Below, one piece after another: positions 34,001 through 46,800 of a stretch of DNA of 60,000 nucleotides; the first letter of the stretch is position 1; every line of letters begins with the position of its first letter. Made by a program: the position numbers and the translations under genes. This stretch comes from Zygnema cylindricum (Eukaryota; Streptophyta; Zygnematophyceae; Zygnematales; Zygnemataceae). The notes beneath the pieces are model-generated. The model did not search any database, was not told the origin of the DNA, and saw nothing but the letters and a program-made list of their open reading frames with translations. The DNA lies in NCBI GenBank assembly GCA_037447655.1, contig JBBHKE010001281.1, forward strand, positions 80,039 through 140,038, given 5' to 3'.

Positions 34001-37000
34001 GAGAGGGAGGGGGGGGAGGGAGGAAGGGAGGGAGAGAGATGCCATCGCAGTGATGACTCATAGCTGGTTAGAATGAAGGCCGTTTTTGGACGCTGACACA
34101 TGAAATATTGTGGACTCCAACTGCAACCAGATGGAAAGTACTGTGGGCCCCTCTTTCTATCCGTGCTGACTGCGCTTCAGGCTAAACTCACCAAACTGCT
34201 TCAAATCAAAAAAAAAAATTGAATCAGTCGCCATGAAACTCGTTGATGAATATCTAGGAAAAAACCTTATTGCAAATAAACGACAACGGTGACATGCATC
34301 ATAAAATTTACAAAAAGCCTATACTGCTTCAGCATTTTTCAAAATGTGCAAATAGATATTATTCTGTACAGATTGCAACGAACCATATTTATCTCACCCA
34401 TAGAGAATTTTTCCCACTTGCAAATGTACGTGCTTAATGTTCACGGGAAATGTTTGACGATCTAACTAGAGCTACATTTTATGTCAAAGTTACAATTCAT
34501 GGACAGGTCTGGCGTGAGTATTATCCTCTATGTGATGTGATGAATGTTATTTGATATTTTTCTGTAGTATTTTGTATTGTCCTTGATAATAGATTGCAAC
34601 CTATCATGTGCCAAAAAAACTGTTTCTCGAAGATAATACCCTTGCCGTATCTCATAAAACTGCTCTCAGTATGCTTGTTGGTGCTGGTAGGAACAAGTAC
34701 TTTATAGGTCATATTAAACCCGGGCCGCTAAAATCCGACCTACTCTTTAGTTCCAAACCTATCCCTCAGATTTGCTTTTGGGTTTTTAACAGGACCGTGG
34801 AAACTTCCAAGAAGCTCGCCGAGTTTTAACAACGGCCATGGAGGGTGCCCCTGAGAACTCCCACATTCTTGGAACTCTAGCAGAGGTGGAGGGGGCCACT
34901 GGAGCCATAACAAAAGCTCGAACGCTGGCACAGGAAGCTTTAAAAAGCAGTCATTCTACAGGCGGAACCGCAATTTTGTATGAGAAAATGGCGAATATCG
35001 AGGCCAACAGTGACCGACCGGAAGTGGCGAGGTACATTTTCGCAGAGGCAACGACTGCAGCTCCGGTAAGAAACTTTTCGGGGAGTTCATAGGGCGTTTT
35101 GTTTTTTTTCTGGGTGATTGCATTTATTTTTCTTGTTATGGCAGAAGTTAGGACACTGAAAGCATGCCGAGTCATAAGGTTGGCTAATACAAAGCTTCTT
35201 TGAGTATTGTTGCTATTAAGAACGAAACCCAGTTGTTACAGCCATTTGTGTGGATTTCTCTGTTGGTGAACTGATGCATTTGTTATACATTTGTTTTAAA
35301 TGGTGTGTGTATAATAATGTGGAACACACCTCGTCTCGGGAAAATATATTAGTGTGATAAACTGTCACGTTAATTAGTTTGACTGCGAAATTTTACTACT
35401 GGAGTACACTGTATTTTATGAGTATAGTACACTTTCATACAATTTGATGGGTATCTTGAGGTAACACATGATTATTCGGAATAGCCTGAGTGTAAAATAT
35501 GTGGTACCCTATGAACCAAAACAAAGTATTTTGACACTGTAGGTTAGGTTATCCTGGTATTTCTTTCTCCCGATGGGACTTACCCACTCTCATAGGTTAT
35601 GCTCACCAAAGTCTTCTTTTTCTCCGTTTTCAATAATTTCGGGGAAATTGTCCGGATAGTTAAATGATTCACACCGAGTTTTTGTCCAGCTTTTAACGTT
35701 TTTCTGATAAAAAAATTGGAAGAAAATGTATTTGAATTCCGTCCATGCAGTCGTCAAGAAGACTTGAGTGTACCTAGTCTATCAGTTGCGTACAAAGGTT
35801 AGGTTACTCTTAAAATGAAACAGCATTTTCTCACCAACAGCAATGCGGGAAGTATTGATTCTGGAAATAAAGCACAGTTGCTTTCATTTGCATTTTTCTC
35901 TTATCAAACGTTTTGGCCGTCTAAGAGAAAGGTCAGAATGGATTAAATTGTCACAGGAATTCTGATGTTTTTTGGTCACTGTATTTTAGAGCATTTTGTT
36001 CCATTAGTTGCATTCATGGGTCCTTATGGAAAGAATCTGTTGTTAAGAACCCCACCTTTTTGTTTTCTTAAACTAGCCCATGTCAACCTGACTTGATTTT
36101 AAATTTTAAGTGAATGATGGGGAGAGAGGTGTCAAAGTGAGGAATCCGTGAACTCTGTTTTGTGTGAGCATGTTCAGTTACTGAATGCATAAAAACCAAT
36201 CTCAATTTTGTGAGCTTGACTTGTGACTTATTTTGTTCTTCGCAAAATGATGCTCTAAATCCCAGTTTTGTGAATTTGACCACTATTGAGGTTGACTTGT
36301 TTTCGCAGAATGATGCTCGAATTTTGAGATCGTGGGCACTTTATGAGAAAGCGATGGGAAAGGCAAAAGAAGCTTCCGAACTTTTCCGAAGAAGCGCCAA
36401 AGCTGACCCAAACCTCTCCCGAACCTGGCTCCAATGGGGACTATGGGAGATGGAAATAGGGAACCTTTTGAAGGCTCGGGCAGTTTTTGATCGAGGTCTG
36501 GAGTTTAATCCTGAGAGCCCCCATCTGTTTCTTGCCTGGGCAAAAATGGAACAGAGAGAGAAAGATTTTGTTATGGCGAGAGAATTGTACCAGGCAGGAT
36601 GTAATGCGTGTCCAAAATATGGTCCGTTATGGGCAGCTTGGGGGACAATGGAATGGGAGGTGTGGAAGGGGATGGAGGGAGAGAGAGAGCAGAAAGAGAG
36701 GTTAATGCAAGGGGAAAGGGAAGGAGGGAAAGTCAAGGAAAGTAGAGGAGGGAGATGGGTTGAGACTGAGAGCAGAGGATCTGAAAAAGTCGGTAGTAGT
36801 AATGCTATTGCTGAAGAATCAAGTGTGGAATGGAGAAAGAGAGAGGACGATGGGAGGGCGTATGATGCGAATAGAGAAGAGAGACATAATAATGAGGATA
36901 AGAAATGGCCTCTAATTGAATCAGACTCGATGGGAGTGTGCTCAGAAATGACATCTGAAGTTGTAACGACGAGAGATTTGGAAGTATCTGACACACGACA

Positions 37001-37907
37001 AATTGGTGTACCGGAATTAGTGTGGGTTTCCGGGGGAGGAGAGCGCCTACCTCAAGGTGAGGTGGATAGAGAGGTAGTGGATGAGGGATTAGAGGCTGTT
37101 AGTTCTATTAGAAGAACGACTGAAAATGAGGTTTTTATCGAAAAAAGACCGTGGGAACAGCCGGAAGAGAGAGATATAGAGAGAGAGGTCAATATTCAAG
37201 AATCTTTGAGACTCCAAAGCAATCAAGAGGATAAGAGTTCTTCCGTAATAAACGGGTATTCGACAGTGAATTCATCGGAACTTGAAGAAACTTCAGAAGA
37301 CGATAAGTTTTGGGACAAGAAAAAAAGGTTTCGGGCCAATCAGGAAAGACATTTGGCGGTAAACGGACTTAAAAGGGCAGACAAAATTTTTTCAGAGGGA
37401 GCTGAAAAAGCTGCCCACTATCCTCCTCTTTTTCAGAGATGGAAAAAAATGCTCTATTCAGTGGGTAACAGAAGGAAGGCTGTCAAAATTTGTCAGTTAG
37501 CAAGAAGACAAGATGCGGATCCGTACAATAAAGTGCCTAATATTATTCAGTCGGCGTTTCAGAAAAATCGGAGGAGGAGGAATTGGAGTGGATGGGAGAA
37601 TGTGAATGGGACAAATGTGGAGAGTGTGGAGAGTTTAGAGAAAGTTGCCAAAAGTGTCTCATTGGAGAGTGATGACGAGGGAAGGATGGAAAACTTGGGT
37701 CAAGGAGAAGTGAAGGGAAGCAAGGCAATGAGTGCAAATTCGACGGAAGTTAAGAACCGTAGTAAGTGGAGAATGGAATATATGGGCGAGAGAAGGTGGA
37801 AAGGGACTAGTGAAAGAGGATCTTGGAAGGGGAATCGTATGCTTAGGCAGATAAAAGAATGTGAAGAGGAGAAAAAAATTGGGGACGTTGGTCGATTGTA
37901 CTTTTAA
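26748..37907 (+). CDS. HAT/TPR-repeat RNA-processing protein, HCF107/Mbb1-like
   Basis: Exons as read: 26748-27104, 28093-28265, 29067-29123, 30363-30572, 31230-31331, 32696-32800, 33220-33349, 33831-33925, 34793-35065, 36309-37907. All have GT-AG ends and compatible phases, giving about 1,033 residues; the 5' start is not resolved. From about residue 120 the protein is a chain of roughly 12 HAT (half-a-TPR) repeats, for example AWGLMEAARGEKGTKKARQL, AWALLEASEGQLATARMLL, AWARLEWKEGNFEEAQTLF and LAWAKMEQREKDFVMAREL. The first exon is low-complexity E/G/R-rich. The last exon adds about 400 hydrophilic residues, with one more repeat-like stretch near its middle. The repeat style matches HCF107/Mbb1, which bind and protect chloroplast psbH/psbB mRNA; that identity is likely but not proven, and no transit peptide is visible. 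A splicing-factor-type HAT protein is the alternative. Confidence 0.72.
27918..28064. repeat. (CCCTCT)n microsatellite
   Basis: A near-perfect hexamer array lying in the intron just before the exon at 28093. Its pyrimidine strand is the coding strand, so the array itself serves as the polypyrimidine tract of that acceptor. Pro-Ser and Leu-Pro open frames over it are artefacts. Confidence 0.95.
28277..28632. repeat. (CCCTCT)n then (CCCCCT)n microsatellite
   Basis: It starts a dozen bases after the donor at 28265. The CCCTCT array runs to about 28517 with one interruption, then switches to CCCCCT until 28632. Pyrimidine-rich sequence continues to about 28990. Long proline or glycine frames in this region are repeat artefacts. 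Confidence 0.95.
31014..31134. repeat. (TC)n microsatellite with assembly gap
   Basis: At least 70 bp of pure TC repeat that runs into 48 unresolved bases (31087-31134). It lies in the intron between the exons ending at 30572 and starting at 31230, so no coding sequence appears to be lost, though the true repeat length is unknown. Confidence 0.95.
33935..34042. repeat. GA-rich low-complexity tract
   Basis: A purine-rich (GAGAGG)-type stretch just inside the intron after the exon ending at 33925. In contrast to the other intronic repeats of this gene, the purine strand is the coding strand. Confidence 0.8.
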
Positions 37908-38276
37908 TTTGACGGTTTTTTAGGTCATTTAGAGCCTAGGCTGTTGTGAATATTGATTTTTTTGGGGAATTTGGTATTTATTTTTTCTTTTTTGCGAAGT
38001 TGTAACACTTCATACATCATGTTTTGGTGATGTCAAAATTACCAGATTATACGTTTTTTCTTTCTTGTATGTGTATATAGTATATAAGATTTTGCAGTGG
38101 GAATTTTGGTAGCGGAAGTCTTGCAAGTGTGATGTGTCATCAGATTTGATGCCGGTTTGATTTTGTGATGGGCAAAGATTTCCTCGAGGGTGATGATTGA
38201 GGGGAAGAATGTGCTCTCGATTGATGATTTAACGAAAGATAGTACTTTTTTGTGCCATATCTCCATTTTATCGAGC

Positions 38277-38428
38277 ATGTATGTATGTATGTATGTATGT
38301 ATGTATGTATGTATGTATGTATGTATGTATGTATGTATGTATGTATGTATGTATGTATGTATGTATGTATGTATGTATGTATGTGTGTATGTATGTATGT
38401 ATGTGTGTATGTATGTATGTATGTATGT
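38277..38428. repeat. (ATGT)n microsatellite
   Basis: About 37 units of ATGT with three G substitutions. It lies about 370 bp beyond the stop codon of the HAT-repeat gene, upstream of an AATAAA at about 38580, so it may be in the 3' UTR. MYVC-type frames here are artefacts. Confidence 0.95.
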
Positions 38429-38599
38429 GTGAGGTCATATATATTTGTATAATGTGGCATGCGCCACATGCACATGATAGATGAAATTGCTGCGCCCATG
38501 CGTGTTATTTTAAAAGCAGTGGGGACTGTAGAAATGTCAAATATCTTTGTTGAAATATCTTTGTTGGTGGACAAAAGCTCAATAAATGTTAAATGTTTT

Positions 38600-40822
38600 T
38601 ATATAATACCCAGAAAGTTAGTGAGAGTTTAGCATTTAAATGTATCTCTCCCATTATGACCCTGCCCTGAAATTGCTATGCCATTCATGTCGCTCCCAGA
38701 CTGAATCAAATCACAGTAAATGTACTTCACGGTAAGACAAGCAAAATTGCCTCAGATGCAAAAATTCCACATTTTGTTTCTGAACGCTGCCAAAGATATG
38801 TACTACCCGAATTATTCACAAAAGTTCTTTATTAAGGAAAGGGACGTCTATTACGGATGTTAACATTTGTTCTCTCATTTTGTTCTTACACCTTTACTTT
38901 TTGATGTGGCTCAGTTAAGAGCCTGGCACATACTGCCATTGACCACCTCCGTTTCTATTCCACTTGAGGTGGTGAAAATATCAACAAGTCCACATTACCA
39001 TAATCGTCCTTTCTTTTTCATTGTAGGGTGATAGTTAGGACGTACTTTTCCTTTTCCATGTACCAAGGTTCCAGCCTTGCTACACCTGTTTCACCTCTTT
39101 GAAGTCGTACTTTATATTTTCACCCGTGGTCCCCATCTTGAAAAACTTCCTTCTTCAAACATTTTTTTGGAGTTCCTTTCACATACAAGCTGTATGCTGA
39201 GTCTTCTTTTTAGAAGACAATAGACTTATCCTCGCCTCCAGGTATAATTACTGACTCGGTGTGATGTCAAACTAATACTTCTCAATATTCTAAGGGATAT
39301 AAGAACATAATAAAATATGCCAAGGGAAGAAAACTGATATCAAGGTGTCTAAAATGGATACATAGACATACCCTGTGATCAGATTATAGCCAATTATTGC
39401 AATGAATGTGCACTGTGCACACTGAAGTACAATACCGCAAGTAGTTGAATGCTTACTGACTTTGAACCAGGAACTACAAAGATTTGTAAGCTACTCGGTC
39501 TTCTTTTTGGGGTTTAGAAGCAAGTAATTTTGTGTTAGCGGTTTGAAACTGAGAGTGAGTGTGCAAAACCATGATTAGGGAAGAAATCCCTCACAGATCT
39601 CTCAATGAAGCAAATTATCATTACAAAAAACCATGAGAAGAAAACGATCATATACGAATTCATTGACAACCTGCTCACGTTGTAGCATTTTTTTTCCAAA
39701 TGAAGAAAGGTCACACTTAATGAATATCAGACTTGTTAGAAAAAAAAACGAGGGACTCGTGACACACCAGAGGATCAACACCTGAAGATAGCAAGTACTC
39801 GATCAGACAACTGAGAGATATCACTGAAGGTTTCAAATCAGGGTACAAATGTGCACAAACAATTTCATAACCCAGCCTTACACAAACCAGTTAGTATATT
39901 ATTTGTATAATATGGGGGAAGAACAAGTAGCATTTCCAATTGCTTTCAGACACCTGGCACTATATTTCAAATCACAAAAATAATGCCTTGTGAGGAGATT
40001 CGTAAACGCTTCGATCCAGAAATAGAAGCAGTCAGACGTCCAAAGAGGCAGGGATACAATAGAAGTCACAGAATTCTACACCACATCCATCGATAGAATA
40101 AAAGTTGAACCCAAAATCTATTAGAAGATATTAGAGTCTACAGACTTGTAATGAAGAACCTTTTGGTAGTCCTTTTTGATAGCTTTTCATGATAAAAAGA
40201 AAAATTCCACATTATTTTGAGATCTTTACTGAAGCCATAAATTTTTATAATATTTTTCCCAGTTATCCAACTGCCAACAAATACTACATAAAAGAGCGCA
40301 TTGGACATTTAAGCTTGCTCGAGTACACATCAACAATTGTACCCATATGAATAACTGTAAACATATGAATAATTGTACCCATATGAATAATTGTAAAAGT
40401 TAGGAACGGGGGGCATGAAAAACATGCATATAATTCAAACATGAGAAAGCCATCCAAGACGGACGACAAGGGAGTAAGAGGATTAAAGGTCCACATAGAT
40501 TAGAACATTACATATGCTACGTAAATACAAAGCACTACGGAACACTAAAAACGGTGCATCTCGATACAAATGGGAGCACATGAGTAAGACACTCACTCTC
40601 AATACTATAACCTACGCCTCTTCAGAACATTAAACTATTCACAACGATTGTGAGTTGTTGGAAAAAACAGCCAACGGTCAACGAGCAACGATCAACGATC
40701 AACGGTCAGGTTAACTCTTTTCCGGGAAAAAAAACCACTTACTTCGACCACAACTACAAATTCCTAACCATCTCCAAAGTATCACCGTTTGTAGTTTACA
40801 ACAGAGCCTGAGACAATAATTT
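38600..40822. other. Convergent intergenic region
   Basis: Sequence between the 3' ends of the HAT-repeat gene (plus) and the ubinuclein gene (minus). No domain-bearing frame was found. It holds three tandem copies of an 18-19 bp unit (CATATGAATAATTGTA core, 40334-40397) and short CAACGATCAACG repeats at about 40675-40710. Confidence 0.5.
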
Positions 40823-43800
40823 TCACGAGGATGGTGTTCCTAAAATAGCTGTCTCTTTATGTGTTGTTTGTCCTGCCCTGGGCTCATCCTCACAAGCTTT
40901 ACTACTCGGAAACATGGTTTTTGGAGAAAATGAAGGCTGGACCTTCGCAACAACGGCTGGTTTAGGACCGGTTTTACCTTTCCCTCCTGTTTCTACTCCG
41001 GGGCCACTTGGTCGTTTCTTCTTTTTCGCCGGTCTCATAAGAAGCTTTTTCTTAACCGTATCCACACCAGTATCTGAGGAACCTTTCTTTGCTCGTTTCT
41101 GAGCTTGCCCTGTGTTTCCAACCACTGGATTCGAGCCCTGGGAAAGAACAGTTGTCTGAAGATCCTCACTATTATTATGGCCAATATGCTCATTGTTACC
41201 AGGAAGCTTTGTATTCTGCCCAGATGCCGGAGTAGTTGTCTTTTTTTTCGTTTTTACCTGCATAGCGGTGATGAGAGTGTCAAGTCCAGAGGCACTGAGT
41301 AATTATGCATCAAGGGTTAATAATGAGGCTTATGAGAGAGCGAGTTATGAGGGAGAGGTATGACCATGAAAAGTCAAGGGATTGACAAATTTCCTCTCCA
41401 ATTGCCGCATGAAAACCTCCGTACGACCAAAAATTGTCAAACATATAAGAGAACGCACCTTTCCCGCCTTCTTTCGATGCGTGACCCGTATAATCGCTTC
41501 TCTGATACCCGCATTGTCCATCACGCCTTTGGGCCACAAAGCCGCAAGCTACATCACATGAGACAAAAGAGGAGAATTCAGCATTATTTCTGACAAAAAC
41601 AAAACAAAAAAACATTAAAAAAAACCGTCACCGTGCTGAGATGAAAAAGGAGACACAGCTTGGGCCCATTGGTAATTCCTGGGACATCTTACAACCTTGC
41701 CTGTCTATTAGCACAGTTTCAGCAAAACCCAGATAAGGTTTTTTATATGTCTGCCAAACAAAAAACATAATTTCTAAATGGGGTCTCCGATCCTAAGATA
41801 CCCAAACGTGGAAGAAAACACAAAAACTCATTAACTGGCTTCAAATAGGGACAAAGGGACAAGTAACCAGCAGCAAAACAATCAGTCTTTTTTAACCTTA
41901 AAAACTAAGAGTTCACGAACAACTTAGTCCAAATTTCTAGTTGACTTCGTTTTTAATATGCCCACCACATACTAAAACGAATGTACTGTTCCCTAACTTG
42001 AACTAAATACCACCTGACACAGAAAAACAAAAATGAACGGCATGAAGCCCTGCAATAGTTCCTGTGCTAAATAAACTCATATGCAGGCAGACCATAGATT
42101 AAGACACTTAAAAAGGAACAAATTTAAAGGAACAAATCCGAACAATTATAGGAATACTCAAACGTTGACCTTCACATTCAATTTACGAGTGAATGAGGCT
42201 CGACCAAAAATAACATTCCGTCACAAGTCAAACATCGCATATCTGAACTAATGCAAATACTGGACATGACAAAAGAGATTTGACATTCAAGTTTAACTGT
42301 TCATACCTCTCTATAGAACTTCTTTAGTTGGGTTCCTTTGTTTTCAACCAAACCCTGAAACACTTGTAACAAGTAACCAAAAACCTTGAATAAGATAACA
42401 ATCCCAATATTAACCATAGAAATAAGTCAAGTTACTTGCTTAGGTATTTACAAAAGCACGCCATGGAGATATAATCGTAAACTTATCATCATCCGATTTC
42501 ATAACATGCACATAACATGTCTGTCGACAACAACACTATGGCATCCCAAGCCTGTTCAAAAACTAGATTTGTTTCCATTGGTTAAGATGGTAAGCAAAAG
42601 AAAATCTGAAAAAACTGAAAGATGATGTCGTACAGGAGAAGAGCCTCACCTCAGCATATTGAGTATAGACATCACAAACTCGCTCTTCCAAACTAGCATC
42701 CCATTGAAATGATAATTTTCCGCCATTACCAACAGCTTCATTGCCGTTTGAAACATCTTCAGCTGAAAGCCCAGACTCTGCTGGCGGCAAAATCTGGAAA
42801 CAAGGTGCTGAGAAAGGATCAGAAAGCATCCACAGAATTGTTGATCTCTGATTCAATGTAGGAAACCACATTCAGAAAATATGACTGCAAACAAACAGAT
42901 GAGTCTTTTTGGCCATCTGATCACAAAATACTGATATAACTACTCATTGGTTTTTCTCAGCACTAATGTTTTCAGTGGTTCAGAATTGTCCACGTCATTT
43001 GCACCAGAAATAGAATGATTAACACTAAAACAGTCCTCATATTAATCACGTCTTAATGCTAGTAATGATTCATGGTGTAACAAGGAAATGTTACAACACT
43101 CGTCAGATAACATTACAATCACGGGTGTGGCTGGCAGCATAGACAAATCCCATCTGAGCAAAGCATTACAACCTCATTCACGTTAACTTAAATATAAGTC
43201 CCAAACAAGCGTAAACAATATATTTGGCATCTTTTTGCCGCAGTCGTTGACTTAAATGAAGTCGCGAACAGGCGCAAATAATGTTTGGCCCGGGAGTCTC
43301 GACAAAGACGACCAGGGACACGTGTCCTTATGCATGAAAGGGGACAGGGGCCTGTGCATGACAGGGGCAATGACGGTGGACAATCACAAGAATGGATGTA
43401 CAGAACCACACTCCCTACACATTGTGGGTCATGAAATGTAAAAAAAAAAATAACAGTGTTTTTAACAGTTGCGACTCAATCCTAATCCTAGGTCCGTACA
43501 ACAAGACTGGGGCAATACTCACAGATAAGAAAAAATTAAACTGCAAAACTTCAGATATCCCCATTACGTGACGATAAATTGAAGTTAGGAGGAAGGCAAG
43601 TGGCATTACACACACATCAGCTTCATCTTGAAACACATTTTATGAGCGTTCCTTTAAAAGTATTCCAACAAAACACCAAAGTTCAGGAAAGATGAATTGC
43701 TACCTTAAGAAAACCATCTCCTCCATGAAAGCAACTGGGGAATAAAAAAAAGAAACACAGCCAACTAACATCAAACCGGCTTGAGGGTTTCAGATCAATT

Positions 43801-46800
43801 GTAACTTTTCTTAGTTTTTCTATGAGCAACTTATAAAGCTAATTGTGACTTACTTTTATTGCATCAACACGTGCCTCCACAAGCTCCTTCAGTTCTTTTT
43901 TGCCAATTTCCAGCTGCTGCTCCCGTCTCTCACGTGCAGAATGTCCTTTTTCAATAATTGACTTCAAATGCTTCTGCTTTCCCCCGAAGCAAGCAATTGC
44001 AGTTCAAGATATTTCGAAACTATAATAAAGTCTAAACTTCTAAGCCACCTTTTAACTCCAAGAGTGTTTATTCAGCCCTATCCTGCCCTGTCTCAACTTT
44101 GTGTTGCCAGTTAACATTCTAATTTGTGTGCCTTGATCTGTGCATATACCTCCAAATATTCAGTTGTAACACCGAAGGATCACGTACAATCAAAAGCCTC
44201 ACAGCAAAATGATGAGATGAAAATTGAAACAATCAGGAAGACTTCTCCAGGTTCTTGTCCTGGGGATGACGGGTTTACCTTGAGACTGACGGGCTGCATC
44301 ATAGGCTTCATTATATCTTTTAAGCGCTCAACAACATCCGAAGGAACTGCACTTCCCTCCCTTGCCTGCAATATCAAGAACAACGTGTCAAACATTTGCT
44401 GCCAGATTCTAAATAAAATCCCATCAAAAATACCTTTCCAATGGCCAAATCAGACATGTGGAGGTTTCCAAGCCAGCTTTAACTCGATGAAACTGATTAT
44501 GTGAACGAGTTTGAGGGGATTCATTTCTAATGTTTCAACTCCCGGTAGCTTGCGGTTTTTGCAAGGGAAAACAATATAGTTACTCCCATTACTCACACTA
44601 CCATCTAATATTGTGAAAAAAAATCCCGGCCTTCCCCATAATAAGGACTTTCATGAATAGAATCCTGTCATGGAGCAGGTGAAAACTGAATCAAAAAACA
44701 CACCAAAGAGCAATTTCAAACAACTGCAGTGCTGCAATACAGCTTCTGCACACACGACGACCCAGTAAATGCAAAATCACATGAAGTTGGGTGAACACAC
44801 AGATTGATAAGTGCCAAAAGAATCAAACTCTTCTCACCACAAAGATGTATAGCACTTACTGCTAAACGAGCTACTTGTCCAAGCTTTGATTTAACATTAG
44901 AACTTATCCGAGGCATTCTACCAGGAGGTTGTGACCCTGTGAGGTCAACATCACGCAGACGCGACTGTTCCCCTCCTGGAGTTTGAACTGCCCACCCTCA
45001 CATCCCCAATGTTCAGAATCCAACACCAGGTTGTTCAGATACAATCCCAGGTCACAGTCACAACCGCATATAGCCTGCAGAATCCTTTCTTTTCATTAGA
45101 TGACCAACAGCCCATTGAGAACCAGTAATGCTAGACTTCGCGCGGCCAGAACATAACGTCCTAAACATCCTTGAAGCAAACAAGCATATCTAAAGTTTAC
45201 ACAAAAGAAAATGCCAACCAAAAAGCACTAAACACTTCGAATTGCTCCAACCAGATCACAAACTGAAAAGGAACACATGACACAAATGCCAAATGTTGAT
45301 TGTTCCTACTAGATACAGACCAGGTGGAACGAGAGCCTGAAGCTCTACAATGGCGCGTTCCAGCATTTTACTGCTCAATTTCTTCGCAGGTGGTGGCCCT
45401 TGTTGAGGGGTTTGAAATACTGGCTTCTGCAAGAACAAATAACCTAGGGTGGTTAGCCAGAAAACTTTATTATTAGTACAACAAAAATTTCGCCTGTCAG
45501 CCTACTATACGCAAATACCTTGGCAAAAACACCTTAGATAAATTCTTGCATGGATAGGAAATATGAAGTCTTACGTCTGTTTTTATAGTGATTATGTTGC
45601 TCCCTCCTTTCACCTTCTGCTTTCCAGTATCATGAGTATCTAACTTGGGCTTCTTCGAGGGTTCACCGTCAATCTGTCCCTCTTTCCTCTTTGAACCTTC
45701 TCCTCCACCCATTGAAACGGCTTTGGCGAGTGGAGTCTTAAGTCCCTCGTCTACAAGCTCTTGCTGGCCTAACCTCTTGCCAAGTGATTTGTTATGGTCT
45801 CCCTCAGCAGTTTCACGAGAAGTTGAGATAAGGGAGCCTGCTTTCTGTTGAACCAAGCTCGTTCCATGCTTGATATTCTCATTGTTTTTAACTTCTAGTG
45901 AATTATTCGGATTTCCATCTCCTGGTAATGAATAATTATGTTGATTATGAGTTGGTGTTGCTAATAAACTTGCTTCACCAATTCTCGCGGCATCTACTGT
46001 AGGTGTGGCTGAATTCTCTGCTAAATTGACAACTGGATGTTCTCTTTGATTTTGCAATTCCTTGCGTTCTACCACATTTGTTTTTTGAACAATTTGGCTG
46101 TCATGTTGATGACCTTCCGCAGGTGGGTTTTTCTTTTTCTTTCGGGGGACACCAGGAGCTCCACGTCCAAGTCCCTTACCTGTTTTGGTCCCTCCTTGAC
46201 TAGTTGCCATTGCTTTTGCAGCCTTCCCTTCCTCAGTACTGATATGCTTAGGCCCATGCTTGCGCTTCTTCGGTCTTTCCAACCTCACCGGTGACACTGA
46301 CGGCCCATCCCTGCATCAGTTTCCACAAAAATAAGAGTTTGCCAAATCTACAAGTGTAACCAGCTCACTCATTAGAAAACAGAAGCAGCTGCAAAGAAAA
46401 TGAACCAACTTTTGTCATCAGGTAAAGGATATGAAGTACCACAAACAAATCTAGAGTAAGGTTCTTAAGTGTCCATACACTCTTTCAAGTGCCCCTTTGT
46501 TGACAAAAAAGCCAGTGTACTTTGTTGTTCCATGTCCTGCCGTGAAATACTCGTCCTGATGGAAACACAACATTACACGTCTTAGCATGCCAAATTTACA
46601 CAGTCCAGACCAAAATAGCACCACACCCCCCCCCCCCGGAAAAAAACCACAGTCAGTACACAAATGTCAATACTGTAAAAAAGCCTATTCAAAACACACC
46701 TGTCACAAGCAACCCTCGACAGTGACGTAAGGTAAGTAAATTAAGGTAGACTTTCAACATACGAAAACATTAAAGCTGAAACAAGAAAGACCAGTACAAG

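Noticed and set aside
38252-38484. Open frames encoding MYVC repeats
   Set aside because: An artefact of the (ATGT)n microsatellite.
40334-40397. CRISPR-like array
   Set aside because: The units are adjacent without distinct spacers, and the DNA is eukaryotic.
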